From Rhizomonospora bruguierae (GTDB taxonomy: Bacteria > Actinomycetota > Actinomycetes > Mycobacteriales > Micromonosporaceae), in contig NZ_BBQH01000030.1 in NCBI RefSeq assembly GCF_018397995.1, forward strand, positions 1-64,000: 64,000 bases of DNA, given 5' to 3'. A program made the translations under genes and the position numbers. The first letter of the stretch is position 1. Each line of letters starts with the position of its first letter. The notes beneath the pieces were generated by a model. The model did no database searches and was not told the origin of the DNA. It saw only the letters and a list, made by a program, of their open reading frames with translations. Below, one piece after another: positions 8,028 to 16,241 of the stretch.

Positions 8028-9506
8028 TCACCGCGCGGCCCGGCGGATCGTCTCGGCCACGCCGTGCCGATCGAGGTCCACGAGCCAGCCCACCACCAGG
8101 TCGCGGACCACCGGGTCGGCGGCGAGGTCGGGCGGGAAGGTCGCGTCGATGCCGAACAGCGCCGCCACCACCCCCGCGGGGCCGGGGCGGGCCGCGGCCA
8201 GCGCCGACCGGATGCGCTCCGCCAGGGGGTCGTTCAGCGGCAGGTCGGCACCGTCGTCGGCCCGGCCGCAGACGAACCGGGCCCAGGCCGCCACCACGAG
8301 CGCCGCCCAGCGCGGCGCCGCGCCGGCCGCCCGCCGGTCGGCCAGCGTGTGCAGGACCCGCTGGGGCAGCTTCTGCGTGCCGTCCATCGCGACCTGGAGG
8401 GTGCGGTGCTGGATCGCCGGGTTGGCGAACCGTTCCAGCACCTCGTCCCCGTAGGCGACCGGGTCGACACCGGGTGGCGGGGTGAAGCTGGGCGCGATGT
8501 CCTCCGCGATGAGCCGGCGCATCGCGTCCGCCATGCCCGGCACGGCGAGCGCCTCGGCGATCGTCTCGCGGCCGGCGAGCGCGCCCAGGTACGCCAGGGC
8601 GGAGTGCACGCCGTTGAGCGCCCGCAGCTTGAGCCGCTCCCAGGGGCCCGCGTCACCGGTGAGCACGGCGCCGGCCAACTGCCACGCGGGGCGCCCGGCG
8701 GCGAAGTCGTCCTCGATGATCCATTGGCTGTACGGCTCGGCGCCCACCGCCGCCAGGTCCACCACGCCCAGCGCCCGCTCGGCGGCGGCGATCGTCTCCG
8801 GGGTACTGGCCGGCACGATCCGGTCCACCATCGTGCCCGGGAACGAGACGTTCTCCGCGACATAGCCCGCCGCGTCGGCGACGCCCGGGTACCGCAGGGC
8901 CGCCGTCACCAGGCCGCGCAGGCGGCGCCCGTTGGACGGGAGGTTGTCGCAGCTCAGCAGCGTGATGGGGCCGGCGCCGGCCCGGTTGCGGGCCTGGAGC
9001 CCGCGCAGCAGCAGCCCCGGCACGGTGACCGGGGGGCGGTCGGTGCTCAGGTCGGCGACCACGTCGCCGTCCGCCCGCAGCCGCCCGGTCGCCGGGTCGA
9101 GCAGGTACGCCTTCTCGGTCACGGTCAGCGTCACCACCCGGATCGCCGGATCCGCGATCAGGGCCACCACCGCGGCCGGGTCGTTGGCGGCGTGCCGCAC
9201 CCCGGACAGCGCGCCGATGACCCGCGTCCGCGTGCCGCCCGCCGCCAGCGAGGCGACGCTGAACAGGCAGTCCTGCTCGCGCAGCGCGTCGTGCACGGCG
9301 ATGCTGCGCGGGGCGACGCCGACGATGCCCCAGTCACCGCCGGCCGCCGCCATCGCGTCCTCGGTGAAGACCGCCTGGTGGGCCCGGTGGAACGCGCCGA
9401 GTCCCAGGTGGACGATGCCGGGCGCGGGCGGGTCGATCCGCGGGCGGGCCGCGGCCGGCACCCGCGCCAGCGCGGAGCGGGTGAGGCGGTGCGCGGTCAC
9501 CGCCAT
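8028..9506 (-). CDS. uxuB: Mannitol dehydrogenase family reductase (fructuronate/tagaturonate reductase)
   Basis: 492 residues, the normal length for polyol/uronate dehydrogenases of this family. It opens with GIVHLGLGAFHRAHQA, the family's NAD-binding and signature region, and carries VTLTVTEKAYLL, LLSCDNLPSNG and NVSFPGTMVDRIVP. The catalytic segment KLRALNGVHSALAYLG has the conserved K-x(4)-N-x-x-H arrangement. Beside uronate isomerase it should reduce D-fructuronate or D-tagaturonate to mannonate or altronate with NADH. Its start overlaps the upstream dehydratase gene by 10 bases. Whether mannonate or altronate is formed cannot be decided from sequence here. Confidence 0.88.
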   Translation of the reverse strand: MAVTAHRLTRSALARVPAAARPRIDPPAPGIVHLGLGAFHRAHQAVFTEDAMAAAGGDWGIVGVAPRSIAVHDALREQDCLFSVASLAAGGTRTRVIGALSGVRHAANDPAAVVALIADPAIRVVTLTVTEKAYLLDPATGRLRADGDVVADLSTDRPPVTVPGLLLRGLQARNRAGAGPITLLSCDNLPSNGRRLRGLVTAALRYPGVADAAGYVAENVSFPGTMVDRIVPASTPETIAAAERALGVVDLAAVGAEPYSQWIIEDDFAAGRPAWQLAGAVLTGDAGPWERLKLRALNGVHSALAYLGALAGRETIAEALAVPGMADAMRRLIAEDIAPSFTPPPGVDPVAYGDEVLERFANPAIQHRTLQVAMDGTQKLPQRVLHTLADRRAAGAAPRWAALVVAAWARFVCGRADDGADLPLNDPLAERIRSALAAARPGPAGVVAALFGIDATFPPDLAADPVVRDLVVGWLVDLDRHGVAETIRRAAR

Positions 9507-10786
9507 GCCGGGCCGTCCGGGAAGGAGAACTCGGCGATCGACTCCGGCCTCATCGTCGCGCTGTACCCGGGCCGCTCGGGCAGTAGGTACCGCCCGTCGC
9601 GGGTGCGCACCGGGTCCACGAAGTGCTCGTGCAGGTGGTCCACGTACTCCACCATCCGCCCGTCCAGCGAGGTGCCGACCCGCAGGTAGTCGAAGATCGC
9701 CAGGTGCTGCACGTACTCGCAGAGCCCGACGCCGCCCGCGTGCGGGCAGACCGGCACGCCGAACTTGGCCGCCATAAGGATCTCGGCGAGCACCTCGTTG
9801 ACCCCGCCGACCCGGCAGGCGTCGATCTGCATGACCCCGATCGCCTCGGCCTGGAGCAACTGCTTGAAGATCACCCGGTTGGCGGCGACCTCGCCGGTGG
9901 CCACCCGGATCGGCGATACCGCCCGCTGGATGCGGGCGTGGCCGAGCACGTCGTCGGCGTGCGTCGGCTCCTCGATCCAGTACGGCCGGACCTCGGCGAG
10001 CAGCCCCATGTTGGCGATCGCCTCGTCCACGTCCCAGACCTGGTTCGCGTCCATCATCAGCAGCGCGTCCGGCCCGATCTCCTCGCGGATGATCCGGGCC
10101 CGGCGCACGTCGTCCTCGATCGCGCCGCCGACCTTCATCTTCATCGCCCGCCAGCCCTCGGCGTACGCCTGGCGGGTCAGCGCCCGGACCTTGTCGTCCG
10201 GGTACCCCAGCCAGCCGACCGAGGTGGTGTACGAGGGGAAGCCCGCCTCCCGGAGTTCGGCGAGCCGTTCCTGGCTCCCGATCAGTCCTTTGTCGAGGAT
10301 GGCGGTGGCGTCGTCGGGGGTGAGCGCGTCGGTGATGTGGTGGAAGTCGACGCAGCGCACCAGTTCCTCGGTGGGCAGCTCGGCCAGCAGCCGCCACAGC
10401 GGCTTGCCGTCGAGCTTGGCGCGCAGGTCCCACACAGCGTTGACGATGGCACCGGTGGCCATGTGGATGACGCCCTTCTCCGGCCCCAGCCAGCGCAGTT
10501 GGACGTCCGCGCTGAGCGAGCGCCAGAACGCGACCGGCGCCGCGAAGATCTCCTCGACCGTGCGCCCGACCACGTGGTGCGCCAGGGCGCGCACCGCCGC
10601 GCAGGTGATCTCGTTGCCGCGCCCGTTGGTGAAGGTGAACCCGGCGCCGGTGTGCGGGCCGTCGGTGACCAGTTCCACGTAGGTGGCGGAGTAGTCGCCG
10701 CGGTTGATGGCGTCCGAACCGTCGCCCGCGGCCGCGGTCGGGAACCGCACGTCGTGCACGGCGAGGTCGGTGATCGTGGTGACCAT
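9497..10786 (-). CDS. Enolase-superfamily sugar acid dehydratase, L-fuconate dehydratase-like
   Basis: 429 residues. The barrel domain shows KMKVG (general-base lysine), the metal-binding acids in DANQVWD, EEPT and ATGE, and CPHAGGVGLCEYVQHL near the C-terminus. The combination with FKQLLQ and GVNEVLAEILMAAKFGVPVCPHAG is diagnostic of the fuconate dehydratase group. It removes water from a sugar acid to give a 2-keto-3-deoxy acid. In a uronate operon one expects UxuA or UxaA at this step; neither is present, so this protein may fill that role or act on a related acid. Its start overlaps the uxaC stop (TGATG). Confidence 0.88.
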   Translation of the reverse strand: MVTTITDLAVHDVRFPTAAAGDGSDAINRGDYSATYVELVTDGPHTGAGFTFTNGRGNEITCAAVRALAHHVVGRTVEEIFAAPVAFWRSLSADVQLRWLGPEKGVIHMATGAIVNAVWDLRAKLDGKPLWRLLAELPTEELVRCVDFHHITDALTPDDATAILDKGLIGSQERLAELREAGFPSYTTSVGWLGYPDDKVRALTRQAYAEGWRAMKMKVGGAIEDDVRRARIIREEIGPDALLMMDANQVWDVDEAIANMGLLAEVRPYWIEEPTHADDVLGHARIQRAVSPIRVATGEVAANRVIFKQLLQAEAIGVMQIDACRVGGVNEVLAEILMAAKFGVPVCPHAGGVGLCEYVQHLAIFDYLRVGTSLDGRMVEYVDHLHEHFVDPVRTRDGRYLLPERPGYSATMRPESIAEFSFPDGPAWR

Positions 10787-12204
10787 CAGCGCTCCAGCTT
10801 GAAGATCCGGCGGGGCAGGTGGTACGCGAGGTCGACGATCGTCTCGGCGGCCTCGTCCAGCGGCAGGCGGTGCTCGGCGACCAGGCGGGCCAGGTAGCCC
10901 GCGTCGATCCGGCGGGCCACGTCGTGGCGGACCGGGATCGAGCAGAACGCCCGGGTGTCGTCCACGAAGCCGGCGGTGTTGTAGAAGCCGGCCGATTCGG
11001 TGACCGCCTCCCGGAACCGGCGCAGCACCTCCGGCGAGTCCAGGAACCACCACGGCGCGCCCAGGTACAGCGCCGCGTACCCGCCGGCCAGCGGGGCCAG
11101 TTCCCGGGTGAAGGTGTACTCGTCCAGCGTGTAGAGCACCACCCGCAGGCGCGGATCGTTGCCGTACGCGTCCAGCAGCGGCGTGAGCGCGTGCAGGTAC
11201 TCGGTCGCCTGCGGAATGTCCCCGCCGACGTCCCGGCCGTGCGTGGCGTGCAGCCACCGGTTGTGGTTGCGGACCGCGCCCGGGTGCAGCTGCATGACCA
11301 GCCCGTCGTCGATCGACATGCGGGCGAACTCGACGAGCATGTGCGCCCGGAACGCCTCCGCGTCGGCCGCCGTCGCCTCGCCCCGCAGCCCCTTGGCGTA
11401 CAGCGCGGACGCCTCCACCGTGTCCAACCGCAGGGTCCGCGCCGTCGGGTGGCCGTGGTCGGACGAGGTGGCGCCGGCCGCGATGAACGCCTCCCGGCGC
11501 CGGCGCAGCGCCTCCAGGTACCCGGCGTAGGTGCCCGTGTCGGTGCCGGCCACCTCGCCGAGGCGGCGCACGTTGCCCGCCCAGTTGTCGAACTCCATGT
11601 CCACCACGTTGTCCGGCCGGAACGTGGTGATCACCCGGCCGCCGGGGCCGCCCCAGCCGTCCGCGGCCAGCTTGGCGTGCTGGTGCAGGTCGTCCAGCGG
11701 GGATTCGGTGGTGGCCAGCACCTCGATGCCGAACCGCTCGAACAGCGCCCGCGGCCGGAACTCCGGCTCGGCCAGCCGGGCGGCGATCGCGTCGTACACC
11801 TCGTCGGCGGTCGCCGGCCGCAGCGCCGTCTCGACGCCGAACACGTCCCGGAACGTCTGCTCCAGCCACAGCCGCGACGGCGTGCCGCGGAACAGGTGCC
11901 AGTGCTCGGTGAACAGCCGCCAGATGGCCCGACCGTCGGTCTGCACCGGCTCGCCGTTGACCGACGGGACGCCGAGCCGGGCCGGCGGGACGCCCTGGCT
12001 GAGCAGCATCCGGGTCAGGTAGTGGTCCGGCACGATGATCAGTTGAGCCGGGTCCGGGAACGGCCGGTCCTCGGCCAGGATCGCCGGGTCCACGTGCCCG
12101 TGCGGCGAGATCAGCGGCCGGTCGCGGACCAGGGCGTACAGGTCCCGGGCGATGCTCCGCTGGCTCGGGTCGGAGGGCAGCAGCAGGTCGGTGGGCGGGG
12201 GCAC
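10786..12204 (-). CDS. uxaC: Uronate isomerase (glucuronate/galacturonate isomerase)
   Basis: 472 residues, full length for UxaC. The metal-binding SPHGHVDP motif near residue 33 (H-x-H) is in place. Further family markers are FGIEVLATTESPLDDL, the FRPDNVVDMEF segment and LHPGAVRNHN. It interconverts D-glucuronate with D-fructuronate, or D-galacturonate with D-tagaturonate, the entry step of uronate catabolism in the cytoplasm. It is second in the minus-strand operon, 32 bases after the Gfo/Idh gene. With a pectate lyase nearby, galacturonate is the more likely natural substrate. Confidence 0.93.
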   Translation of the reverse strand: MPPPTDLLLPSDPSQRSIARDLYALVRDRPLISPHGHVDPAILAEDRPFPDPAQLIIVPDHYLTRMLLSQGVPPARLGVPSVNGEPVQTDGRAIWRLFTEHWHLFRGTPSRLWLEQTFRDVFGVETALRPATADEVYDAIAARLAEPEFRPRALFERFGIEVLATTESPLDDLHQHAKLAADGWGGPGGRVITTFRPDNVVDMEFDNWAGNVRRLGEVAGTDTGTYAGYLEALRRRREAFIAAGATSSDHGHPTARTLRLDTVEASALYAKGLRGEATAADAEAFRAHMLVEFARMSIDDGLVMQLHPGAVRNHNRWLHATHGRDVGGDIPQATEYLHALTPLLDAYGNDPRLRVVLYTLDEYTFTRELAPLAGGYAALYLGAPWWFLDSPEVLRRFREAVTESAGFYNTAGFVDDTRAFCSIPVRHDVARRIDAGYLARLVAEHRLPLDEAAETIVDLAYHLPRRIFKLER

Positions 12205-12236
12205 GGCGGTCGCTCCTGTCGACGGGTGCGGTCAGG

Positions 12237-13613
12237 TCAGGTCAGGTCCAGCAGGCCGGCAACGCGAACGGGCCGGCCGGTGGCGAAGGAGGCGTTGGCC
12301 GCCAGCCCGGTGAGCAGGGCGAGGGCGCCGTCCCGGGCGGTGGCGCCGCGCCCCATCGGGTCCGTCTCGCCGCCGAACAGCACCGCGGTCATCCGGGCGT
12401 CCGCCCCGCCGTGCCCGTCCCGGGCGTACCCGGGCACCGGCACCTCGCGCGGCGGCTCCCAGTACGGGTGGACGGTCAGCCGGGCGTGGCCGAACTCGGC
12501 GGCGGCCTCGGCGCCGTGCAGCACGGCGGAGCCACCGGAGCCGGCGGAGCCATCTGAGCCACCGGAGCCGGCGGAGCCCTTGACCGTCCGGGCGGCCGCC
12601 GGGCTCACGTAGCCGTTCTCCACCACCTCCAGTTCCAGCCGGCCCCGGCTGCCGTTGAACATCACCCGGTACCCCTCCCACGGCGCGTACGCGGTGAGGT
12701 GGTACGACATGGTGGCGCCGGTGGAGTAGCTGGCCAGCACGGCCATGTCGTCCTCGATGGTGACGCCGGGGGCGAACACGTTCCGGTCCCGCTGGTACCC
12801 GTCGGCCGCCTCGGCGTCCAGGTACAGCGCCTTGAGCTTGGGCTGCCCGGCGAGGTCCAGGGCGAACGGGTCGTCGGCGGCGGCCGGCGACCCGTGGGCC
12901 CGCTCGTAGTCCCGGGCGTACCCCTCGGCGGCGCCGGCGCCGGCGTCCCCGTAGAAGAACAGGCGGCCCTTGGCGTAGACCTCGACCGGCGTGGCGTCCA
13001 GCCACCAGTTGACCAGGTCGAAGTGGTGGCTGGCCTTGTGCACCATCAGCCCGCCGGAGTTGGCCTTCTCCCGGTGCCAGCGGCGGAAGTAGTCCGCGCC
13101 GTGCCGCACGTCCAGCAGCCACTCGAAGTGCACCGACCCGACGGTGCCGATCTCGCCGCCGGCCAGCGCCCGCTTCACCGCCTCGTGCAGCGGGTTGTAC
13201 CGGTAGTTGAACGCCACCGACACGTCCCGGCCGGTGCGCCGCACCGCCTCGAGGATCCGCCGGCAGCGGCCCTCGTTGGTGGTCATCGGCTTCTCGGTGA
13301 CCACGTCGCAGCCGGCGTCCAGGGCCGCCACGATGTACTCGTCGTGGGTGTGGTCGACCGTGGTCACCAGCACCGCGTCCACCCGCTCCTTGGCGAGCAT
13401 CGCGGTGAACTCGGCGGCCGGGTACGCCGGTACCGGCGCCGCGCCCAACTCGGCCAGCCAGGCGTTGTGGGCCGCCATCCGGCGCGGGTTCACGTCCGCC
13501 AGCGCGACCAGTTCGGCCACGTCCGCGTGGTCGCGCACCAGGGCCTGGGCGAACATCTCCGCCCGGGCCCCGGTGCCCACGATCGCGTAGCGGGTGCGTG
13601 CGCGGTCGGTCAT
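12237..13613 (-). CDS. Gfo/Idh/MocA family oxidoreductase, first gene of the uronate operon
   Basis: 458 residues. The start at 13613 is fixed by GGGAGG at the right distance. The Rossmann part starts ARTRYAIVGTGARAEMFAQAL, and the conserved EKP motif appears in CDVVTEKPMTTNE. HKASHHFDLVNWWL is a substrate-domain motif typical of larger members. Around residues 345-362 there is a Gly/Ser-rich insert made by two copies of a 27-base unit (12529-12578), absent from ordinary members and probably a surface loop. It heads the operon with uxaC, a dehydratase and a reductase, so it probably handles a uronate-derived or oligosaccharide intermediate. The substrate is unknown. Confidence 0.85.
   Translation of the reverse strand: MTDRARTRYAIVGTGARAEMFAQALVRDHADVAELVALADVNPRRMAAHNAWLAELGAAPVPAYPAAEFTAMLAKERVDAVLVTTVDHTHDEYIVAALDAGCDVVTEKPMTTNEGRCRRILEAVRRTGRDVSVAFNYRYNPLHEAVKRALAGGEIGTVGSVHFEWLLDVRHGADYFRRWHREKANSGGLMVHKASHHFDLVNWWLDATPVEVYAKGRLFFYGDAGAGAAEGYARDYERAHGSPAAADDPFALDLAGQPKLKALYLDAEAADGYQRDRNVFAPGVTIEDDMAVLASYSTGATMSYHLTAYAPWEGYRVMFNGSRGRLELEVVENGYVSPAAARTVKGSAGSGGSDGSAGSGGSAVLHGAEAAAEFGHARLTVHPYWEPPREVPVPGYARDGHGGADARMTAVLFGGETDPMGRGATARDGALALLTGLAANASFATGRPVRVAGLLDLT
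12529..12578. repeat. 27-bp tandem repeat inside the oxidoreductase gene
   Basis: A 23-base core (GAGCC ACCGGAGCCGG CGGAGCC) occurs at 12529 and again at 12556, a period of 27 bases. On the coding strand it adds nine residues per copy, rich in Gly, Ser and Ala. Being a multiple of three, it can expand or contract without shifting the frame. Confidence 0.75.
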
Positions 13614-13633
13614 CCGGTACCGCCTCCCAGGTT

Positions 13634-13649
13634 CTGCAAAGGTTTGCAG
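13634..13649. promoter_or_regulatory. Perfect inverted repeat CTGCAAA-GG-TTTGCAG, putative operator of the uronate operon
   Basis: CTGCAAA at 13634-13640 and TTTGCAG at 13643-13649 are exact reverse complements around two bases. The site sits 20 bases upstream of the start at 13613, just before the ribosome-binding site, where a bound repressor would block transcription. Symmetric sites of this size are typical of LacI-family regulators, and one is encoded divergently 220 bases away. Confidence 0.65.
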
Positions 13650-13786
13650 CAGAACGTCCCACGGGCCGCCGCGCGCGTCAACAGGGGGCGACGAAGGCGT
13701 CCGATTTGTCGGGCTCATCGCCGGTCTCTCGATCAGGATTGCGCTTTCTTAAGGGGTTCCCGTCACCGAACCGCAATCCGGAACCG

Positions 13787-13816
13787 TTGACACCGGCGCA
13801 ACCGTTTGCATTAATT
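13787..13816 (+). promoter_or_regulatory. Promoter of the LacI-transporter operon with an embedded operator-like site
   Basis: TTGACA at 13787-13792 is followed after 17 bases by ATTAAT (13810-13815), close to the sigma-70 consensus and unusual in this GC-rich context. The spacer contains GCAACCGTTTGC (13798-13809), an imperfect palindrome centred on CG as in many LacI-family operators. The regulator start lies about 50 bases downstream. Confidence 0.6.
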
Positions 13817-13866
13817 GGGCCTCTCAACCAGCTCAGCGTGACCACCAACACATCGAAGGGCCAGCC

Positions 13867-14889
13867 GTGCCAGCCACCATCCGAGACGTCGCGCGCGCGT
13901 CGGGGGTACACATCTCCACCGTGTCGCGGACCTTCTCGGCTCCGCACCTGGTCAACCCCGAGACCCGGAGCCGGGTGCTGGCCTGCGCGGAGAACCTCGG
14001 CTACCGGCCCAACCGGGCCGCCCGGGCGCTGATCACCGGCCGGACGCACAACGTCGGCCTGATCGTCGCCGACCTCGCCAACCCGTTCTTCCCACCGCTG
14101 ATCAAGGCGGCGGAGAGCCAGGCCCGGCACCGCGACTACCACATCTTCGTCACCGACACCAACGAGGACCCGGCGGTCGAGGAGGAACTGATCCACGCGC
14201 TGGCCAAGCAGGTGGACGGCATCCTGCTGTGCAGCCCACGGCTGAACAACAGCCTGATCGAACAGCTCAGCCGGGAGGTGCCGCTCGTACTGATCAACCG
14301 GCAGGTGGCGGGCCTGCCGGCCGTGGTGATGGACGTCGGCCAGGGCGCCCGCCTGGCCATCGAACACCTCATCGGCCTCGGCCACCACCAGATCGGCCTG
14401 CTGGGCGGCCCCCGGGGGTCGTGGACCAACCGGGAGATCCGCCGGGCGGTCACCGCCGCCGCCCGGTCCGCCGATGCGGTGCTGACCGGCATCGGACCCA
14501 ACCAACCCACCGAGGCGGGCGGCGCGGCCGTGGCCGAGCAGGTCCGGCGTAGCGGCGTCACCGCGGTGCTCGCCTACAACGATCTGATGGCGATCGGGCT
14601 GATCGAGGAGCTCGACGCGCTCGGGGTCCGGGTACCCGCCGACATCAGCGTGGTCGGCATCGACGACATCGCGCTGAGCCGGCGGATCCGGCCCCGCCTG
14701 ACGACGGTGGCCAACCCGACACCGGCCGCCGGCCGGGCGGCCGTCGACATGCTGCTCCAGCGAGCTGGCGACGACCGCCGCACCACCGCACAGGTAACGC
14801 TCCAGACCGAACTGGTCATCCGCGATTCCACGGCGCCACCACCGGCAACCCGCACCGCCGTGGTGCTCGCTTCCCACGTCAAGGAGTGA
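13867..14889 (+). CDS. LacI family transcriptional regulator of uronate/pectin genes
   Basis: 340 residues from a GTG. The N-terminal helix-turn-helix reads TIRDVARASGVHISTVSRTFS, and the hinge region containing NPETRSRVLACAENLGYRPN is followed by the periplasmic-binding-protein-like effector domain (HNVGLIVADLANPFF, VPLVLINR, VSVVGIDDI-type strands). It is divergent from the uronate operon and is the first gene of the operon that encodes the transporter. I infer that it represses both and is released by a uronate or a catabolic intermediate; the inducer cannot be read from sequence. Confidence 0.9.
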   Translation: MPATIRDVARASGVHISTVSRTFSAPHLVNPETRSRVLACAENLGYRPNRAARALITGRTHNVGLIVADLANPFFPPLIKAAESQARHRDYHIFVTDTNEDPAVEEELIHALAKQVDGILLCSPRLNNSLIEQLSREVPLVLINRQVAGLPAVVMDVGQGARLAIEHLIGLGHHQIGLLGGPRGSWTNREIRRAVTAAARSADAVLTGIGPNQPTEAGGAAVAEQVRRSGVTAVLAYNDLMAIGLIEELDALGVRVPADISVVGIDDIALSRRIRPRLTTVANPTPAAGRAAVDMLLQRAGDDRRTTAQVTLQTELVIRDSTAPPPATRTAVVLASHVKE

Positions 14890-14896
14890 GACAAGA

Positions 14897-16201
14897 ATGC
14901 ACCCCACCACACCCACCACCCTCGGCCGGCGGAGATTCCTGCGCGGCATCGCGGCCCTCGCCGTCGCCGCGCCACTGATGTTCGGCGCCGCCGCCTGCGG
15001 CGACGACAAGTCCGGCGACGACGGAAAGGTCGAGCTGTCCTTCTTCTGGTGGGGCGGCGACGCCCGCGCCAAGCTCACCGAGCAGGCCCTCGACCTGTAC
15101 ACCACGAAGCACCCGAACGTGACGTTCAAGAAGACCTGGCAGGCCAACCAGGGCTACTTCGACAAGCTGGCGACGCTCACCGCGGGCGGCGACGCGCCGG
15201 ACATCTTCCAGATCGACGACAACTACCTGACCGAGTACGCCGCCCGCAACGTCACCCTGGACCTCATGTCGTACAAGGACTCGGGCAAGCTGGACGTCTC
15301 CAAGTTCCCCGAGAGCCTGTGGAAGTACGGCCTCGTCGACGGCAAGCTGGCCGGCCTGGCGTTCGGCGAGAACACCCAGGGCATGGTCTACAACAAGACC
15401 CTGCTGGAGAAGAACGGCCTGCCCGAGCCGACGATCGGCATGAGCTGGCAGGAGCTGATCGACTGGGCGGCGCAGGTGACCGCCAAGACGAAGATCCCCG
15501 GCACCCAGGACCCCAGCGCCGACTACAAGGCGTTCTGGATCTGGCTGCGCCAGAACGGCAAGGACATGTACAAGGACGGCGGGCTCGGCTTCACCGCCGA
15601 GGACGTCACCGCCTGGTTCCAGATGTGGAAGGACGCGGCCGCCAAGAAGGCCACCCCGACCGCGGACGTCATCCACGAGGGCAACGACACCGACATCACC
15701 AAGCAGCTCGTGGTGACCGGCCGGGCCGCCACCTCGTTCGTCTGGGTCAACCAGATGCCGGAGCTGAAGAAGAACACCAAGGACGAACTGGGCGTCGTCT
15801 CCTACCCCGGCGACCCGAGCGCCCAGTGGGCCCGCGCCTCGATGTACTTCTCGGTGTTCCGGAACAGCAAGCACAAGGACGCCGCGGTCGACGTCATCAA
15901 CTTCCTGGCGAACGACCCGGAGGCCGGCGAGATCCTCGGCACCGACCGGGGCCTGCCGTCCAACCAGGACATCCGCAAGACCGTCGCGGACACCACCACC
16001 GACCCGGCGATGAAGCAGTCGATCGAGGTGGAGACCGAACTGGCCACGAAGTTCGGCCCGTCGCCGCAGGTCCCGCTCAAGGGGCACAGCAAGGTGCGCA
16101 GCGAACTGGTCAAGGCGGCCGAGAACGTCCAGTACGGCCGGCAGACGCCCGCCGAGGCGGCGGAGGCATACCTGAAGACGTGCCAGGCTGCGATCGCCTG
16201 A
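14897..16201 (+). CDS. Extracellular sugar-binding lipoprotein of an ABC importer
   Basis: 434 residues. AAGGAG lies just upstream, overlapping the end of the regulator gene. The signal peptide has a twin-arginine RRRFLRG motif, a hydrophobic core and a lipobox ending GAAAC near residue 34, so it is probably a Tat-exported lipoprotein. The mature protein is a family 1 solute-binding protein (LSFFWWGGDARAKL, WQANQGYFDKLATLTAGGDAPDIFQID). It should capture a uronate or oligogalacturonide outside the membrane and pass it to the two permeases encoded next. Confidence 0.9.
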   Translation: MHPTTPTTLGRRRFLRGIAALAVAAPLMFGAAACGDDKSGDDGKVELSFFWWGGDARAKLTEQALDLYTTKHPNVTFKKTWQANQGYFDKLATLTAGGDAPDIFQIDDNYLTEYAARNVTLDLMSYKDSGKLDVSKFPESLWKYGLVDGKLAGLAFGENTQGMVYNKTLLEKNGLPEPTIGMSWQELIDWAAQVTAKTKIPGTQDPSADYKAFWIWLRQNGKDMYKDGGLGFTAEDVTAWFQMWKDAAAKKATPTADVIHEGNDTDITKQLVVTGRAATSFVWVNQMPELKKNTKDELGVVSYPGDPSAQWARASMYFSVFRNSKHKDAAVDVINFLANDPEAGEILGTDRGLPSNQDIRKTVADTTTDPAMKQSIEVETELATKFGPSPQVPLKGHSKVRSELVKAAENVQYGRQTPAEAAEAYLKTCQAAIA

Positions 16202-16241
16202 CAGCGGCACGGTACCGACGAATGCGGAGAGGAGTCGACTC

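Noticed and set aside
9623-12612. Long plus-strand frames across uxaC and the dehydratase
   Set aside because: Their translations are Val/Arg/His-rich shadows, and the minus-strand frames carry clear enzyme motifs.
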